Assembly: GCA_951217055.1 (NCBI GenBank) | Contig: OX578281.1 | Coordinates: forward strand, 11,006,447 to 11,070,446 | Source: Gerris lacustris | Taxonomy: Eukaryota; Arthropoda; Insecta; Hemiptera; Gerridae | Direction: 5' to 3' | Length of the DNA stretch: 64,000 bases | In this document: positions 1-9,653 of the stretch, in pieces | Position numbering within the stretch: position 1 is the first letter of the stretch | Layout of the letters: each line of letters opens with the position of its first letter | Translations under genes and position numbers: made by a program | The notes under the pieces: model-generated | Database searches by the model: none | What the model was told of the DNA's origin: nothing | What the model saw: the letters and a program-made list of their open reading frames with translations, nothing else

Positions 1-26
1 TCTGTAAGCATTTGATAGTGTTTTCC

Positions 27-455
27 TCTTTTTATTCTATTAAAAGCTTTTTTAACCGTTTTTAACCTTATCATATATTAGTAACATCATTAATAAGCCA
101 ACAAATGTATACATTATAGATGATAAAACAAATAATTCTCACAAATAACTCAAATAAGATGTAAAATAACTTACTTACAGATGTGCTCTTTTTACTCTAT
201 TAAAAGCTTTTTAACTGTTTTTAACCTTATCATATATCAGTAACATCATTAATAAGCCAATAAATGTATACATTTTAGATGATAAAACAAATAATTCTCA
301 CAAATAACTCAAAGAAGATGTAAAATAACTTACTCACAGATGTGCTCTTTTTACTCTATTAAAAGCTTTTTTAACTGTTTTTAACCTTATCATGTATCAG
401 TAACATCATTAATAAGCCAATAAATGTATACATTATAGATGATAAAACAAATAAT
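27..455. repeat. 159-bp tandem repeat, about 2.7 copies
   Basis: The block beginning CTCTTTTTAYTCTATTAAAAG recurs at about 27, 186 and 345, giving a period of 159 bp. Copies differ by scattered substitutions. The last copy breaks off near 455, where the sequence changes to an unrelated AATAATAATAA stretch. No open frame spans it. Confidence 0.9.
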
Positions 456-1440
456 TGGTTAAATAATAATAATAAAGTAAAATAGCACTGATAAAACTCA
501 TTCGTATATCCAATGTTATGAGCCAGCTGACCTAACAACACACTTTTTTACGTAAGTGACGTCACACTTCCCCGGCGTATAACACTCAGTAAACTTGCCG
601 GTTGCTCCGAGGTAGGTTACACTCTGCCCAGGTTTCTCGCAGTCTCGACGTGGTGTTGACGGGAGCCAGATGTGTAGACCCTGCCACTGTCAGGCTTGCA
701 AGCCCTGCCTCTGACAGATGATAGCTACAGTGTGCTTAGTAATCGGAGGGGGGGGGGCTTAACTGAAGTTAATTCACATTAAAACTTGAAATTATGATAA
801 TAATAGTTAACTGTAAATAATAATGTGTATAAGTATGTGTGTTGGTGTCTAAACAATGTCACTTTTATGTTCTACCATTTAACTCTTTCTAACTAAACCA
901 TTTTTTTCTTTTCTTTTAATGAATTTAATTTTACCATATTTTTCTGTTATTTTCTTTGTATTGAGTACATTTATATGATACCAGTATACAATGTAAGTAT
1001 ATAATGTAATATATGTAAAATATACGAGTTTTTTTTATTTCTGGTATTGTTGTATTGTTCCATTTGTAGAATAAAGAATAGTGTATCTAATTAAATTAAA
1101 TGTAAACAAAACATATTTTTAAAAAAGTCAGGGGTAAGACAGAGTTGAAATTTTGTCCACTTCATGGAAAACATTATATATTGTGGATATGTTTTTGGAC
1201 ATTGAATCAAGTAATCCAGTGTAGTCAACAGTTTAGCCAAACTTTACAGAAGACGGTTGCCCTGGAGCGCTCCTAGTGGCGAAATATAGTAATATAAATC
1301 ACAAAGAAGTACTTGCTTCCAAGTATATTTGCAGGGTTTCGTAGGTTATTAGGCTTATACGTTTATTATATGCTGTAATAATATTTTAGCATTTTTCCAT
1401 CCCGCTCTATATGAAAGTAAAAAAAATAAACAATTTAAAT
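456..1440. other. Mostly unique AT-rich DNA with a GC-richer core
   Basis: No supported gene. Bases 540-760 are noticeably richer in GC than the surroundings and contain a perfect GTGACGTCAC palindrome (556-565, a full CRE core TGACGTCA). A G10 run lies at 748-757. The rest (760-1440) is AT-rich with no clear repeat relationship inside the window. Confidence 0.5.
556..565. promoter_or_regulatory. CRE-like palindrome TGACGTCA
   Basis: A perfect 10-bp palindrome GTGACGTCAC in a GC-richer pocket. TGACGTCA is the CREB/ATF site. No downstream gene was found, so regulatory function is unsupported. Confidence 0.2.
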
Positions 1441-1445
1441 GGATG

Positions 1446-1466
1446 CCCCCCCCCCCCCCCCCCCCC
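1446..1466. repeat. Poly(C) tract, 21 bp
   Basis: An uninterrupted C21 run followed by A8. It is the longest C/G homopolymer in an AT-rich window that has many of them. Confidence 0.95.
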
Positions 1467-1499
1467 AAAAAAAATAGTGTAGAGTAAGTAGAGCAGAGT

Positions 1500-1570
1500 A
1501 GATGTCCCTGGTTCGATTCCCCGGGGGGTCACAGTTGTTGGATTTCACCTGGCATCTGAAAAATGACAAT
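1500..1570 (+). repeat. tRNA-derived SINE-like fragment (B box)
   Basis: GGTTCGATTCC at about 1510-1520 matches the pol III B box. The following segment, down to AAATGACAA, resembles 14040-14110, which also has a B box followed by a GGGGGGYCACA run. No convincing A box remains. Two-copy similarity inside the window supports a dispersed element. Confidence 0.45.
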
Positions 1571-1608
1571 GTCATGAATTATTTTTTAATTTATTGATTC
1601 TTGTTAAA

Positions 1609-1981
1609 ATATTATTTATCTACGATTGATACGAAATATAAACATTTTATCTCTGTTTAGATGCTTATAAAGTGATTCTTTTCGTAGTTGTATTCATTGC
1701 GCATGAGAGTTTCATAATTCTTCACCATAATTCGCACGATTAGCGTGTTTATTTATACATCTAACAAAACTAATTTGCTGTTGTTTCTTTTAATTAACGT
1801 AACTGTTTTTTCTGTATTTATTATTAAAATCCATAAATCGTAGGTAAAGTACGGTACGCAACTCGTGTGAAAACTGCATTTTGCATTGCTCGTGTGGTTT
1901 TACTACCCTTGCTATTGCTCGGGTGCAAACTCCACACTCGCATGCAAAATGCTACTTTCCGCGCTAGACGCGTAATGTACT
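1609..1981 (+). mobile_element. Recombinase-derived dispersed element, copy 1 (internally deleted)
   Basis: This is the reverse orientation of the copies at 11130, 35076 and 52513. It shares the terminal segment ATCTACGATTGATACG, the CATTGCGCATGAGAG stretch, and the distal roughly 130-bp imperfect hairpin ending GCGTAATGTACTA. The middle part that encodes the recombinase-like N-terminus in copy 4 is missing here. The ends show no terminal inverted repeat. Confidence 0.75.
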
Positions 1982-2118
1982 ATTTTAACTTGGTCAACCA
2001 AAAAATAATCTTTATATTCAAGTTCTTTATAAAATAAAATAAAACTTCGTGTAGAATCCTCTACTGCTGCTTTCTCTAATATACCTTGATTTTATTTTTT
2101 AATTTTTTTTTTTATTCC

Positions 2119-2135
2119 GGGGGGGGGGGGGGGGG
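2119..2135. repeat. Poly(G) tract, 17 bp
   Basis: An uninterrupted G17 run directly after a T-rich stretch. Confidence 0.95.
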
Positions 2136-2368
2136 CTTTTACACCCGAAGACGCAGGTCACTTAGGTGCCCATAGAACAAACCCGGGTTAGGGACCGATA
2201 TCTTCGCACACTCGTGTGAAGATATATATGGTCGTTAACCATGACTCCCCTCCTAGTTGTATTGTACCAAGAGTGTTATCATCATGGTTTCCAGGCCGAA
2301 ACCTGGTGGCGCCACTCTTTCGAGGAGCTTCCCATTTGTTTAAGCAATGCTGGGTGGACATTAAGCGG

Positions 2369-2512
2369 GGAGCCCGGTCCGGGAATCGAACCCAGAGCTG
2401 TTTTCAGAAGCGGTCACCCATTCATCTTCTAACCCTGCTCGAGGCTGCTTCACTTGCCTTATCGCAAGGCAAGCGCTCTAGCCTCCGAGCCACCCAGGCC
2501 CCGCACACCTTG
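2369..2512 (-). repeat. tRNA-derived SINE or pseudo-tRNA head
   Basis: On the minus strand, an A-box-like TGGCTCGGAGGC (about 2479-2490) is followed by an 8-bp stem-loop, CTTGCCTT/AAGGCAAG, with loop GCGAT that mimics an anticodon arm. About 95 bp further on lies a perfect B box GGGTTCGATTCCC (2381-2393). The A-to-B distance is too long for an ordinary tRNA and no full cloverleaf closes, so a tRNA-derived SINE or decayed tRNA is more likely. Open frames of 100 and 63 aa across this stretch are incidental. Confidence 0.5.
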
Positions 2513-2540
2513 AATTAAACAGTACTCATCTGCTTTTTAA

Positions 2541-2773
2541 GAAATTTGGATGGTTTGTCGAATGTAGCCTACAGATGATTTTATATTAATTTAAATTGTC
2601 TGTGCTTATTGAATGTTGCTAAATTGTTACTTTTGTTTATCTAAAAAAAATTAAAACAATTTTACCAATTTAAAAAAGTAGGAGGGGAAAAATTAAATAA
2701 ATTAGATAATAATAGATCGTAGAAGCAAAACATGTGTAAAGTACGCGAGGTAGGTATGTGCCACACTATTTTT
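2541..2773 (+). repeat. Family A repeat, old 3' fragment
   Basis: GAAATTTGGATGG, the GTAGCCTACAGAT block and the end GTATGTGCCACACTA follow, in order, the 3' half of the family A consensus (see 25409-26006). It is strongly diverged and lacks the hairpin 5' end. Confidence 0.6.
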
Positions 2774-2789
2774 AATGTTTGAGTGCATG

Positions 2790-3310
2790 TTAGCTATGTG
2801 TATTTAGGTAATTAACAGTAATGCATTAATTTAGGTAATATTATTTTTTTAGGGATTATAATTAGTTAGTTATTATAATATTAGTTATATGACCAGAAAG
2901 TATGCTGTAGGCGTTGAAAGCTTCAGCTTTGGTTCTTAATTGATAAGGGATGTTATCACTAGGTTAGGTTTCAGCCATTGTAAAGGTTCTAAGTTAAAGG
3001 GTAATATTTGACACGATAATCTGGCTATAATTTACCAGGGCCAACTAAGAATTAAGCAATTTAGTAACATTAACCTTCCTGTTTCAACTGCATAAAATAC
3101 TCAAATTAATTAACTATTTTCTATTCAAATCTAATAATTTATCTTTTATCATAAAATATACAATATTTAGATAAATGTAAATGGTTATTGATTTGCAATA
3201 AATATAGTCAAATATTTTGTAGATTCAAAGTTTTTCAACAAATAAAACCTTGAAGACACGTAGAAAACATATTTATAAATAGTGTTTTTATTTAATTAGT
3301 ATTATAGTCA
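2790..3310. other. AT-rich DNA without recognised features
   Basis: Only short homopolymers and A/T-rich sequence. No open frame, repeat match or RNA gene is supported. Confidence 0.6.
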
Positions 3311-3314
3311 GGGT

Positions 3315-3485
3315 GCCCATAGGCAAAAATAGTATATTATGTTACTAGGCTGTGAAGTGAGTTTTTTCTTTACCGCGGCAATTACATTTACTGTCTCGCT
3401 TCGCTCGACAGTAAATGTAATTGCCGCGGTAAAGAAAAAACACTTCACAGTCGCGTAGCATATGCTATTTTTTCCGAGGTAGCAG
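3315..3485. repeat. Long hairpin (foldback element)
   Basis: The core arms 3350-3394 and 3406-3450 are inverted copies (TTTACCGCGGCAATTACATT and its complement) around the 11-nt loop TCGCTTCGCTC, with a single 2-bp indel. Weaker complementarity continues outward (AAAAATAG on the left, CTATTTTTTCC on the right). A related AGGCTGTGAA motif appears inverted at about 3838-3850, so the mobile unit may run to about 3860. Confidence 0.85.
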
Positions 3486-3860
3486 ACAATGAAAAAACAT
3501 TAAATATTAATCATTAATCAATATATATTAATAAGAAATATTAGTACATACTTAAGACTTAAAAAAAGAAACCTTAAAAAGAGGTTACACTATAAGAAAA
3601 GATAAATAAAACGCATTGACATCTAGCGGATTTTAATCGTACTAGAAGCATTTCTACAAAGACTGCAGCGGTACTAACGGAAGTTTTGACAACTACCCGC
3701 CGGACATAAAAAATCTTTTAGTTCCTAGGACGTAAAAGATTTTTTCTTTACAGCTAGGAGTAATGAAAAGATTTTTTAAATCCACGTAATGAAAAAATGG
3801 ATTTTAGCTATGTCTTTTAGGCTCTAATGTTACTATTTCACAGCCTACCACGGAAAAAGT

Positions 3861-4725
3861 AAATTATACATACTCTTTCCAACCCTCTTTGTATGGCTTG
3901 TTTAAGCCATGTCTGACACCGTTTTCCTCTGTGACTTTATTTGGTTTTGGGGTGTTTCTCATTATTTGAACCCTATTGCGTCAGACTGGAAAATCGGAAA
4001 AAGTTCTGCGTCAGACAATATTAAAATGTTTACTTATAGGGTTGAAATAATGTATCTTGAGAAAATCAGCTAGATATTAATTAATTAAACTGCAGTTGTC
4101 TTTACTTCATTGGTAGTAATAAAACTAAAGGTATAATATTTAGTAATGTTTAGTGTAGTGTTTATGAATAAACAAGATAGTGTAGAAATGTTTTTGTTGT
4201 ATTATTAGTGAATATAAACTATACATAGCTTGCTTTATTGCAGTGGTAATAATGAAATTGTTATAGTAAAATTTTAGTGTAGTTATGTAAATGAATGAAT
4301 ATTAAAGCAGAAGTATTATTTTGTCAGGGGTAATAATAGAATTAGAAATTATGTAAAAAAAAAAGTTATATTAATTTATAAAAGTAATTGCTTTTAATGG
4401 TTTTAATTCAAATACGTATTATTCTATCATTTGAGCAACTAATATAATATTATACCCCTATTTAAATCAATTTAAATTTTCAATCATCTAAAGGACTAAT
4501 TTGCAATTCCGAGGTAATCTGAGTTTAATTAACTGGTTTAACTTTAATTTTAAATTAAAATTCCACTTAGTATTCTCAATTCATATATTGATTATTCATG
4601 TACTCAAAGGACAATGATGACATTTGATGATAACAAATTATGAATGAGAGTGCAAAATGAGTTAATTTCAACTGAATAATAAAAATTAAAAAGCCATTTC
4701 CACAAATTTAATATTAATTTCTCAA
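3861..4725. other. AT-rich DNA without recognised genes
   Basis: Contains a short local duplication (the TGCGTCAGAC motif near 3978 and 4009) and long A/T stretches. No coding or RNA feature is supported. Confidence 0.55.
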
Positions 4726-4734
4726 AACATGTTT

Positions 4735-4985
4735 TCGGCCTCTTGGGCATCAGGTACGAGGTCGTTGGTTCGATTCCTTGCCATGATGCTCTGATTTATA
4801 TGGCTCATTAATGGTCACACCATACTCGGCGGTACAATGTACAGAGGTATGATGTGTGAAGTGGCTGGAACTCTCTACCACGGGTATAGTAAAATGGGCT
4901 AAAAATATGACATAATTGCTAGGTTCGAAAAGGTGGTTCTTTCTACTCGTCTAGTACTAGTACTAGGGTGTTAATACTATTACTC
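4735..4985 (+). repeat. tRNA-derived SINE, copy 1
   Basis: A degenerate A box near 4738 and B box GGTTCGATTCC at about 4769 are followed by a body with GCTCTGATTTATATGGCTCA, GTATGATGTG.GAAGTGGCTG and a CTAGTACTAG-rich tail. The body matches 5038-5310 closely, so the two are copies of one SINE family. Confidence 0.7.
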
Positions 4986-5037
4986 CTAGTATTGACTTAC
5001 TTCTAGTATGAACTTAATCCTAGTATTGAGAGAGAGG

Positions 5038-5310
5038 CAGCGTGGCCGTGTGGGTTAAACCACGTCTGCTCGGTCATCACTAAATCATGAGTGGAACGAG
5101 ACGGGGTTCGATTCCTCACCGTGACGCTCTGATTTATATGGCTCACTATTGATCACATCATACTCGCTTCGGCGGTACTATGTACATATGTATGATGTGG
5201 GAAGTGGCTGCAACACTACCGCGGGGCGTAAAAAGGGCCTAAGTGATGGCCTAATTGCAAGGTTCGAACAAGTGGTTCGTCCTACCCGTTCTAGTAGAAA
5301 GTACTAGACT
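5038..5310 (+). repeat. tRNA-derived SINE, copy 2
   Basis: A clear pol III promoter: A box TGGCCGTGTGGG (about 5043) and B box GGTTCGATTCC (about 5105), 62 bp apart. The body is shared with 4735-4985 and ends in a CTAGTA-rich tail, as does copy 1. The copies lie about 310 bp apart in the same orientation. Confidence 0.75.
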
Positions 5311-5488
5311 ACTACTACTACTAATCCTAGTATTAACATACTTCTAGTACTGATATGGTCCTTGTATTTACTCACGCCTGGATTGACTTACTTCTGGTAT
5401 TAACAGCTTACATTTCCTGGTAGAACCTAGAATTAACTTACTCCTATTACCCAACACTAGACCGTTTCCTGATCGTATCAGATGATGA

Positions 5489-5512
5489 GAACTGACTGAC
5501 TGACTGACTGAC
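5489..5512. repeat. (ACTG)n microsatellite
   Basis: Five to six ACTG/GACT units in a row. Confidence 0.85.
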
Positions 5513-5639
5513 TTATCACTATATTGATCATGAAATTTGGCAGATAGCCTCCTCTCAGCCTCTAAATTAGGGGCCACCTTGTCCCAACACTTTTGATTCA
5601 AGATCGATTTATAACAACTTACATGAATATATAAGTGGT

Positions 5640-5863
5640 GTCCATTTGTCATGACGATGTAAATGGTGTCCATTTGTCATAACAATGTAAATGGTGGCCA
5701 TTTGTCATGACGATGTAAATGGCGGCCATTTGTCATGACGATGTAAATGGTGGACATTTGTCATAACAATGTAAATGGTGGCCATTTGTCATGACGATGT
5801 AAATGGCGGCCATTTGTCATGACGATGTAAATGGTGGACATTTTTCATTATGATATAAATGAA
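5640..5863. repeat. 28-bp minisatellite, 8 copies
   Basis: The unit is built on CCATTTGTCATGACGATG plus TAAATGG, exactly 28 bp, repeated eight times. Variant bases (ATAACAAT versus ATGACGAT, GGT versus GGC) recur every third copy, so units 2-4 and 5-7 form an 84-bp higher-order repeat. The last unit (5836-5863) is diverged. Confidence 0.95.
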
Positions 5864-5869
5864 TTTGAA

Positions 5870-6515
5870 CCCAAAAGGGGGAAATAGAAGCTACTTATAA
5901 ATAGAAGAAGAATTTAGGCCAAATTAATAATCTAAAATCTAGAGCTAGGAAGTTAGACTTATGTTTCGGAAGTTAGACTTATGTTTCGAGTAGAAGGATG
6001 TGAATGATATTTTTCTAATTTGAACCCAGATGGAATGAGACATCCAGGGGGAGGGTATGATGAAGAATATAGAAGGACGAAACCTTTACTCCTTCTGAGT
6101 CATTAAATTCTTAACATTTATATTCGCTTTTCCAGAATAGTCGGAAATAGTTATTAATTAGAGAGTTTTCGTCAATTATATTTGATCCGTTGGGAAACAG
6201 ACTTGAGATCTGAATATTAAATAAAATTTTTTAAAAAAAGTTCAAAATTACACACTCCTTAGGGAAGCACTGAAATCCAACTCGTAGTGTATATTAATAT
6301 AATATGTACATTACTGTACCAACATGTAAATATAGCAAGCAGTGACTCTTTTATTATAGTTTTTCATACTTATAACCTGAAATTGTCAATGCTAATGTTG
6401 CTAATTAACAGCTGTTTCTCTTTTATTTTGTTTTCGTTATTTACTGTAAGAATATTAATTAACTGGGTTATTTATAAACTTTTTTTATAATTAAGAGGGA
6501 TTGGTCTAATATAAT
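5870..6515. other. AT-rich DNA without recognised genes
   Basis: There is one direct duplication of GAAGTTAGACTTATGTTTCG near 5950-5986. A 67-codon ATG-initiated frame at 6287-6490 is hydrophobic only because the DNA is T-rich. No supported gene. Confidence 0.55.
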
Positions 6516-6517
6516 AA

Positions 6518-6918
6518 TAAAATACTACAAATACAAGCTTTCTAGCCCTACTTTTTAAACAGAGAAAGAGAGCCTTGATTTGTAAATCTTTATATAGTTT
6601 TCTATCCTTTACGTACTTATTTCACAACACTGTTTATAACCTCTTACCTGTCTTAAGCCGTCTTCATACTGCCGAACCGAAGAGAGGAAGCGAGCCGAGC
6701 ATTGTTCTCTGAGCATGCCCAGTAGAGTTGCGCAGGCGCATTGTATACTGGGCATGCGCAGAGACCAATGCTCGCCTCGCCATCTCTGTTCGATTCGGCA
6801 GTCTGGAAACGGCTTAACAACTTACAACCTCACTGTTTTTGTTTTTATTTTGTGTCAATATACCTGATAAAGAGCTAAGTAGGGCTCGAAAGCTTGTATT
6901 TGTAGTATTTTATTATAT
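6518..6918. repeat. Inverted repeat flanking a MITE
   Basis: The arm at 6518-6558 (AATACTACAAATACAAGCTT) is the inverse of 6866-6918 (AAGCTTGTATTTGTAGTATT). The TTAA-ended MITE at 6653-6816 sits between the arms. Confidence 0.8.
6653..6816. mobile_element. TTAA-flanked MITE (piggyBac-like)
   Basis: A 164-bp foldback starts TTAAGCCGTCTTCATACTGC and ends with the inverse GGAAACGGCTTAA. The arms stay complementary almost to the centre (GCATGCCCAGTA / TACTGGGCATGC). TTAA at both ends fits a piggyBac-type target duplication. There is no coding capacity. The element at 32827-33915 shares TTAAGCCGT ends. Confidence 0.75.
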
Positions 6919-7830
6919 TAATTGTCCAAATAATTAATCAAAATATAATTTATTTAACAAAAAACAATTTAGTTTAATGGAATATTAATTAATGTGGCCA
7001 ATACGAATCAATTTACCCCAACAAACCCATATGTAATTACCTCATTACAATGTAATTAACTGCTCTTACTCATTTCTTATCTAACCTTAATTCTTTAATG
7101 CCGAGACAGTGTAATAAATTATTTTACTTCGATATTAATTACGAAATATTTTTTAATTTGTACTGTGCCATATAATATGATTATAATAACTTTTATAATA
7201 ATAACTCTTTATAATAACTTAAATTAATATGTCTTGGTTATGTTTATAAATTAATATATTTTTATGTTTATGGCAAATAAATGGATTTGTGCAACAGAGT
7301 GAAGTAACTATCATTATATATTTAAATATTTAACTTTTTTTCGCTAAATTTGCTTTATGTAATATAATGTCCTTTAATCAATTATGTAACACAACCACCA
7401 TTCTTTTTTTATTCATTGCTGTTAAGCTCTAACACGCTAGGTGGCATGAATGGAACTGAGATGTTACAAAATCTGTTACGCCAGGGGATGGGGAAAAATT
7501 AAATTTAATAAATAGCTTTTTTCAATTTCTTCACATTTCATCTTGCTTCTTCTTTATCTTCTCGGCACATTTCTAGTTTGGCGTATATTTTTTAATTTAA
7601 TTATTTTTCTTTTTACTTAATTAATTTTAAGATATTTTTTACATTAATTTTTAGGCTTTATAAATCCATTGTCCTCGCTTCTATCTTTAATTATTCGATA
7701 TGATTTGATTTAGGCTCAATTTAAGGAAATGTTTTATAAATAAATAATGAAAAGATAAAATAGTAAGAGAAATAAATCAGCTGTTCACGTAAATTCTATT
7801 TTTTTTATTTATTAAAGCAGCTTCATTTAT
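6919..7830. other. AT-rich DNA without recognised features
   Basis: Very AT-rich. No coding, RNA or strong repeat signal found. Confidence 0.55.
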
Positions 7831-7860
7831 TTATAATTAGGGGCGATATGAGGAAGAAAT

Positions 7861-8038
7861 AGGTCATTTGAAGGTCAACTTTGTTATTTTAAATGGGAAC
7901 CCCATGTTTTTTATCGCAGATTTAAAAAGAGTAGGAAATTTCACGTAAAATATGACCTTGACCATGTCCTTGAGCATTTACCTTTACGGTCATTCCAAGG
8001 TCAAAATTTAAAATAACAAAGTTGACCTTCAAATGACC
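7861..8038. repeat. Perfect-ended inverted repeat rich in AGGTCA motifs
   Basis: GGTCATTTGAAGGTCAACTT, continuing to TTATTTT (7862-7890), is exactly inverted at 8010-8038. Weaker complementarity reaches outward and inward. The motif AGGTCA or its inverse occurs many times between 7861 and 8073, including CCAAGGTCA and TGAAGGTCA forms. It is probably a small foldback element. Confidence 0.8.
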
Positions 8039-8141
8039 CTGAAGGGCAAGGTTAAAGTCAAATCCAAGGTCATCATTGAATAGCTAAGGAAAAATCCTGA
8101 TACTTTTGTATTTAACTTTTTTTAAAAAAAATAGTTATTTA

Positions 8142-8363
8142 TGCACCTAGGGAGTAAAGTAAGCCATTATTCCCTGAGCGAAAAAAGTTGGTTCTTAAGG
8201 CGAAGCCGAAGGAACCATGGACCCTAAATCCCGAGGTGAAGCCGAGAGAATTAGATTTTTTAATTCCCGAGGCGCAGCCGAGGGAATAACTCTAATTAGC
8301 TCCCGAGGCGCAGCCGAGGTAGATAATTATCGCGCAGGGAATAATGGCACTTTACTCACGAGG
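8142..8363. repeat. Nested palindrome unit with CCGAGG..GCCGAGG motifs
   Basis: The outer arms (GAGTAAAGTAAGCCATTATT and its inverse near 8335-8360) enclose three smaller palindromes of the type CCCGAGGCGCAGCCGAGGG. The same organisation recurs in reverse orientation at 46156-46305. A 76-codon frame here (8217-8447) is a by-product of the palindromes. Confidence 0.75.
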
Positions 8364-8371
8364 TACATACA

Positions 8372-8822
8372 ATATTTTATCTCCAGTAGGAAGACAATAC
8401 ACATTTTCGTCCATAGCACAGTTTTTATTTATTATTTTAATAAATAACAATAATTATTAGAACTTTTAATAGCAGATATAAGAGATTCAATATTAAAAAC
8501 AAATAAGAATTGGAATTAAACTCAAATAGAAGGTTATTTAGATGCAGGTTATAATGTTGTAAACAAAGATAAACATGGTCAAAAAAGCGCAGTGCCGCCA
8601 ACCTGATTTCAACAACTTCATTACATTAGCCATACATTTTCTACTATTTATAAAATAATTAAGTTGCAATCTTTACTTTTTTGCCCTACTTTACTTTTTC
8701 GCCCTACTTTTACTTTTTCTCCCTACTTTTTGAGTCAGGGATGAAAAGACCTGTTTTAGTCCCTCTAAACTAATTCAAAATCATAACTTTTTTCCCCTAC
8801 TGGAGATAAAATACATTTCTGA
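8372..8822. mobile_element. TIR element (ATTTTATCTCCAGTAGG), copy 1
   Basis: The terminal inverted repeats TATTTTATCTCCAGTAGG (8373) and its inverse at 8804-8822 bound about 450 bp of AT-rich non-coding DNA. A related element with TIR ATTTTACCTCCAG lies at 45538-46142. Both abut the same palindromic unit. Inside, TTTTTCGCCCTACTTT-like motifs repeat three times (8671-8740). Confidence 0.65.
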
Positions 8823-9117
8823 CGAGTTTTTCAGGGCTTTCCATACTTTTGTGCCACCCTATTATATGTTATAATATAATATTATAACATATTTAACGCT
8901 TCGTTTCTGTATTCGAGTTAGACAGGTTTGATTTGGATATCAATGTACATGACGTATATTTACTCTCGCCGTGTAGACGTTACACCTCCGCAGTAGTTCT
9001 ATGACGTTGATGGACATGATAGTTCTATCGTGAGAGAACTATCACCATGTAAACGAGACTTAGTTCTCATGTCGATCTCGAACTTCAAGACTTCATTTTT
9101 CATTTTCCTTTCACTAA

Positions 9118-9220
9118 TGTAACTCTATTTCTTCCACATTTCGGCACTGATGATACCCTTACTTTATGAAGGCTTAAAGCTGCTTTGATAGATAAAAATG
9201 TTTGAATTTAAGTGGAGAGA
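9118..9220 (+). repeat. Family C repeat (GGCACTGATGAT / GGCTTAAAGCTGC)
   Basis: Shares GGCACTGATGAT, an AAGGCTnAAAGCTGCTTTG block and GTGGAGAGA with 50308-50395 (+) and, inverted, with 48588-48660. It looks like the 3' end of a retroelement, but no coding part is attached. Confidence 0.5.
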
Positions 9221-9653
9221 CAGTATAATATGCTATTGCTTTAAGATAACCTCCATTAAATGCTCCTATATCTAACATTTATAGATTAAGTTTAAAATTC
9301 ATTATCTCAAATTTTATATTGTTTAGTTTAGTATAATGCAGAATATACTGCCTAAATTACAATTTAATTTTTTTTAACAGCACGTGATAAGCACAATTAT
9401 AAAGATTTTTTTCTTTAAAAAAGGTTTGTAATTATATTTCTTACGCTTTAAATTTATTTATCAATTAATTATTTATAAAATAAACAAGAATATATTAGCC
9501 AGAGCAGCTTAAGGCACTTCCTTGATATCACCAACTTGGTTTCGACCAGTTGGTTAGAGCAAAACCGTCTTATTGCTAATATTTTAATACAATTCTAGGT
9601 GCTTTTCTGATATTATTATATATCACCTCCGTCTCAATGTCCTCTTGGTTTAA

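Noticed and set aside
2216..2518. 100-codon plus-strand frame
   Set aside because: It is the antisense of a tRNA-derived SINE head. The B box and anticodon-like stem explain the sequence.
5640..5863. CRISPR array
   Set aside because: Units are head-to-tail with no unique spacers. The DNA is eukaryotic.
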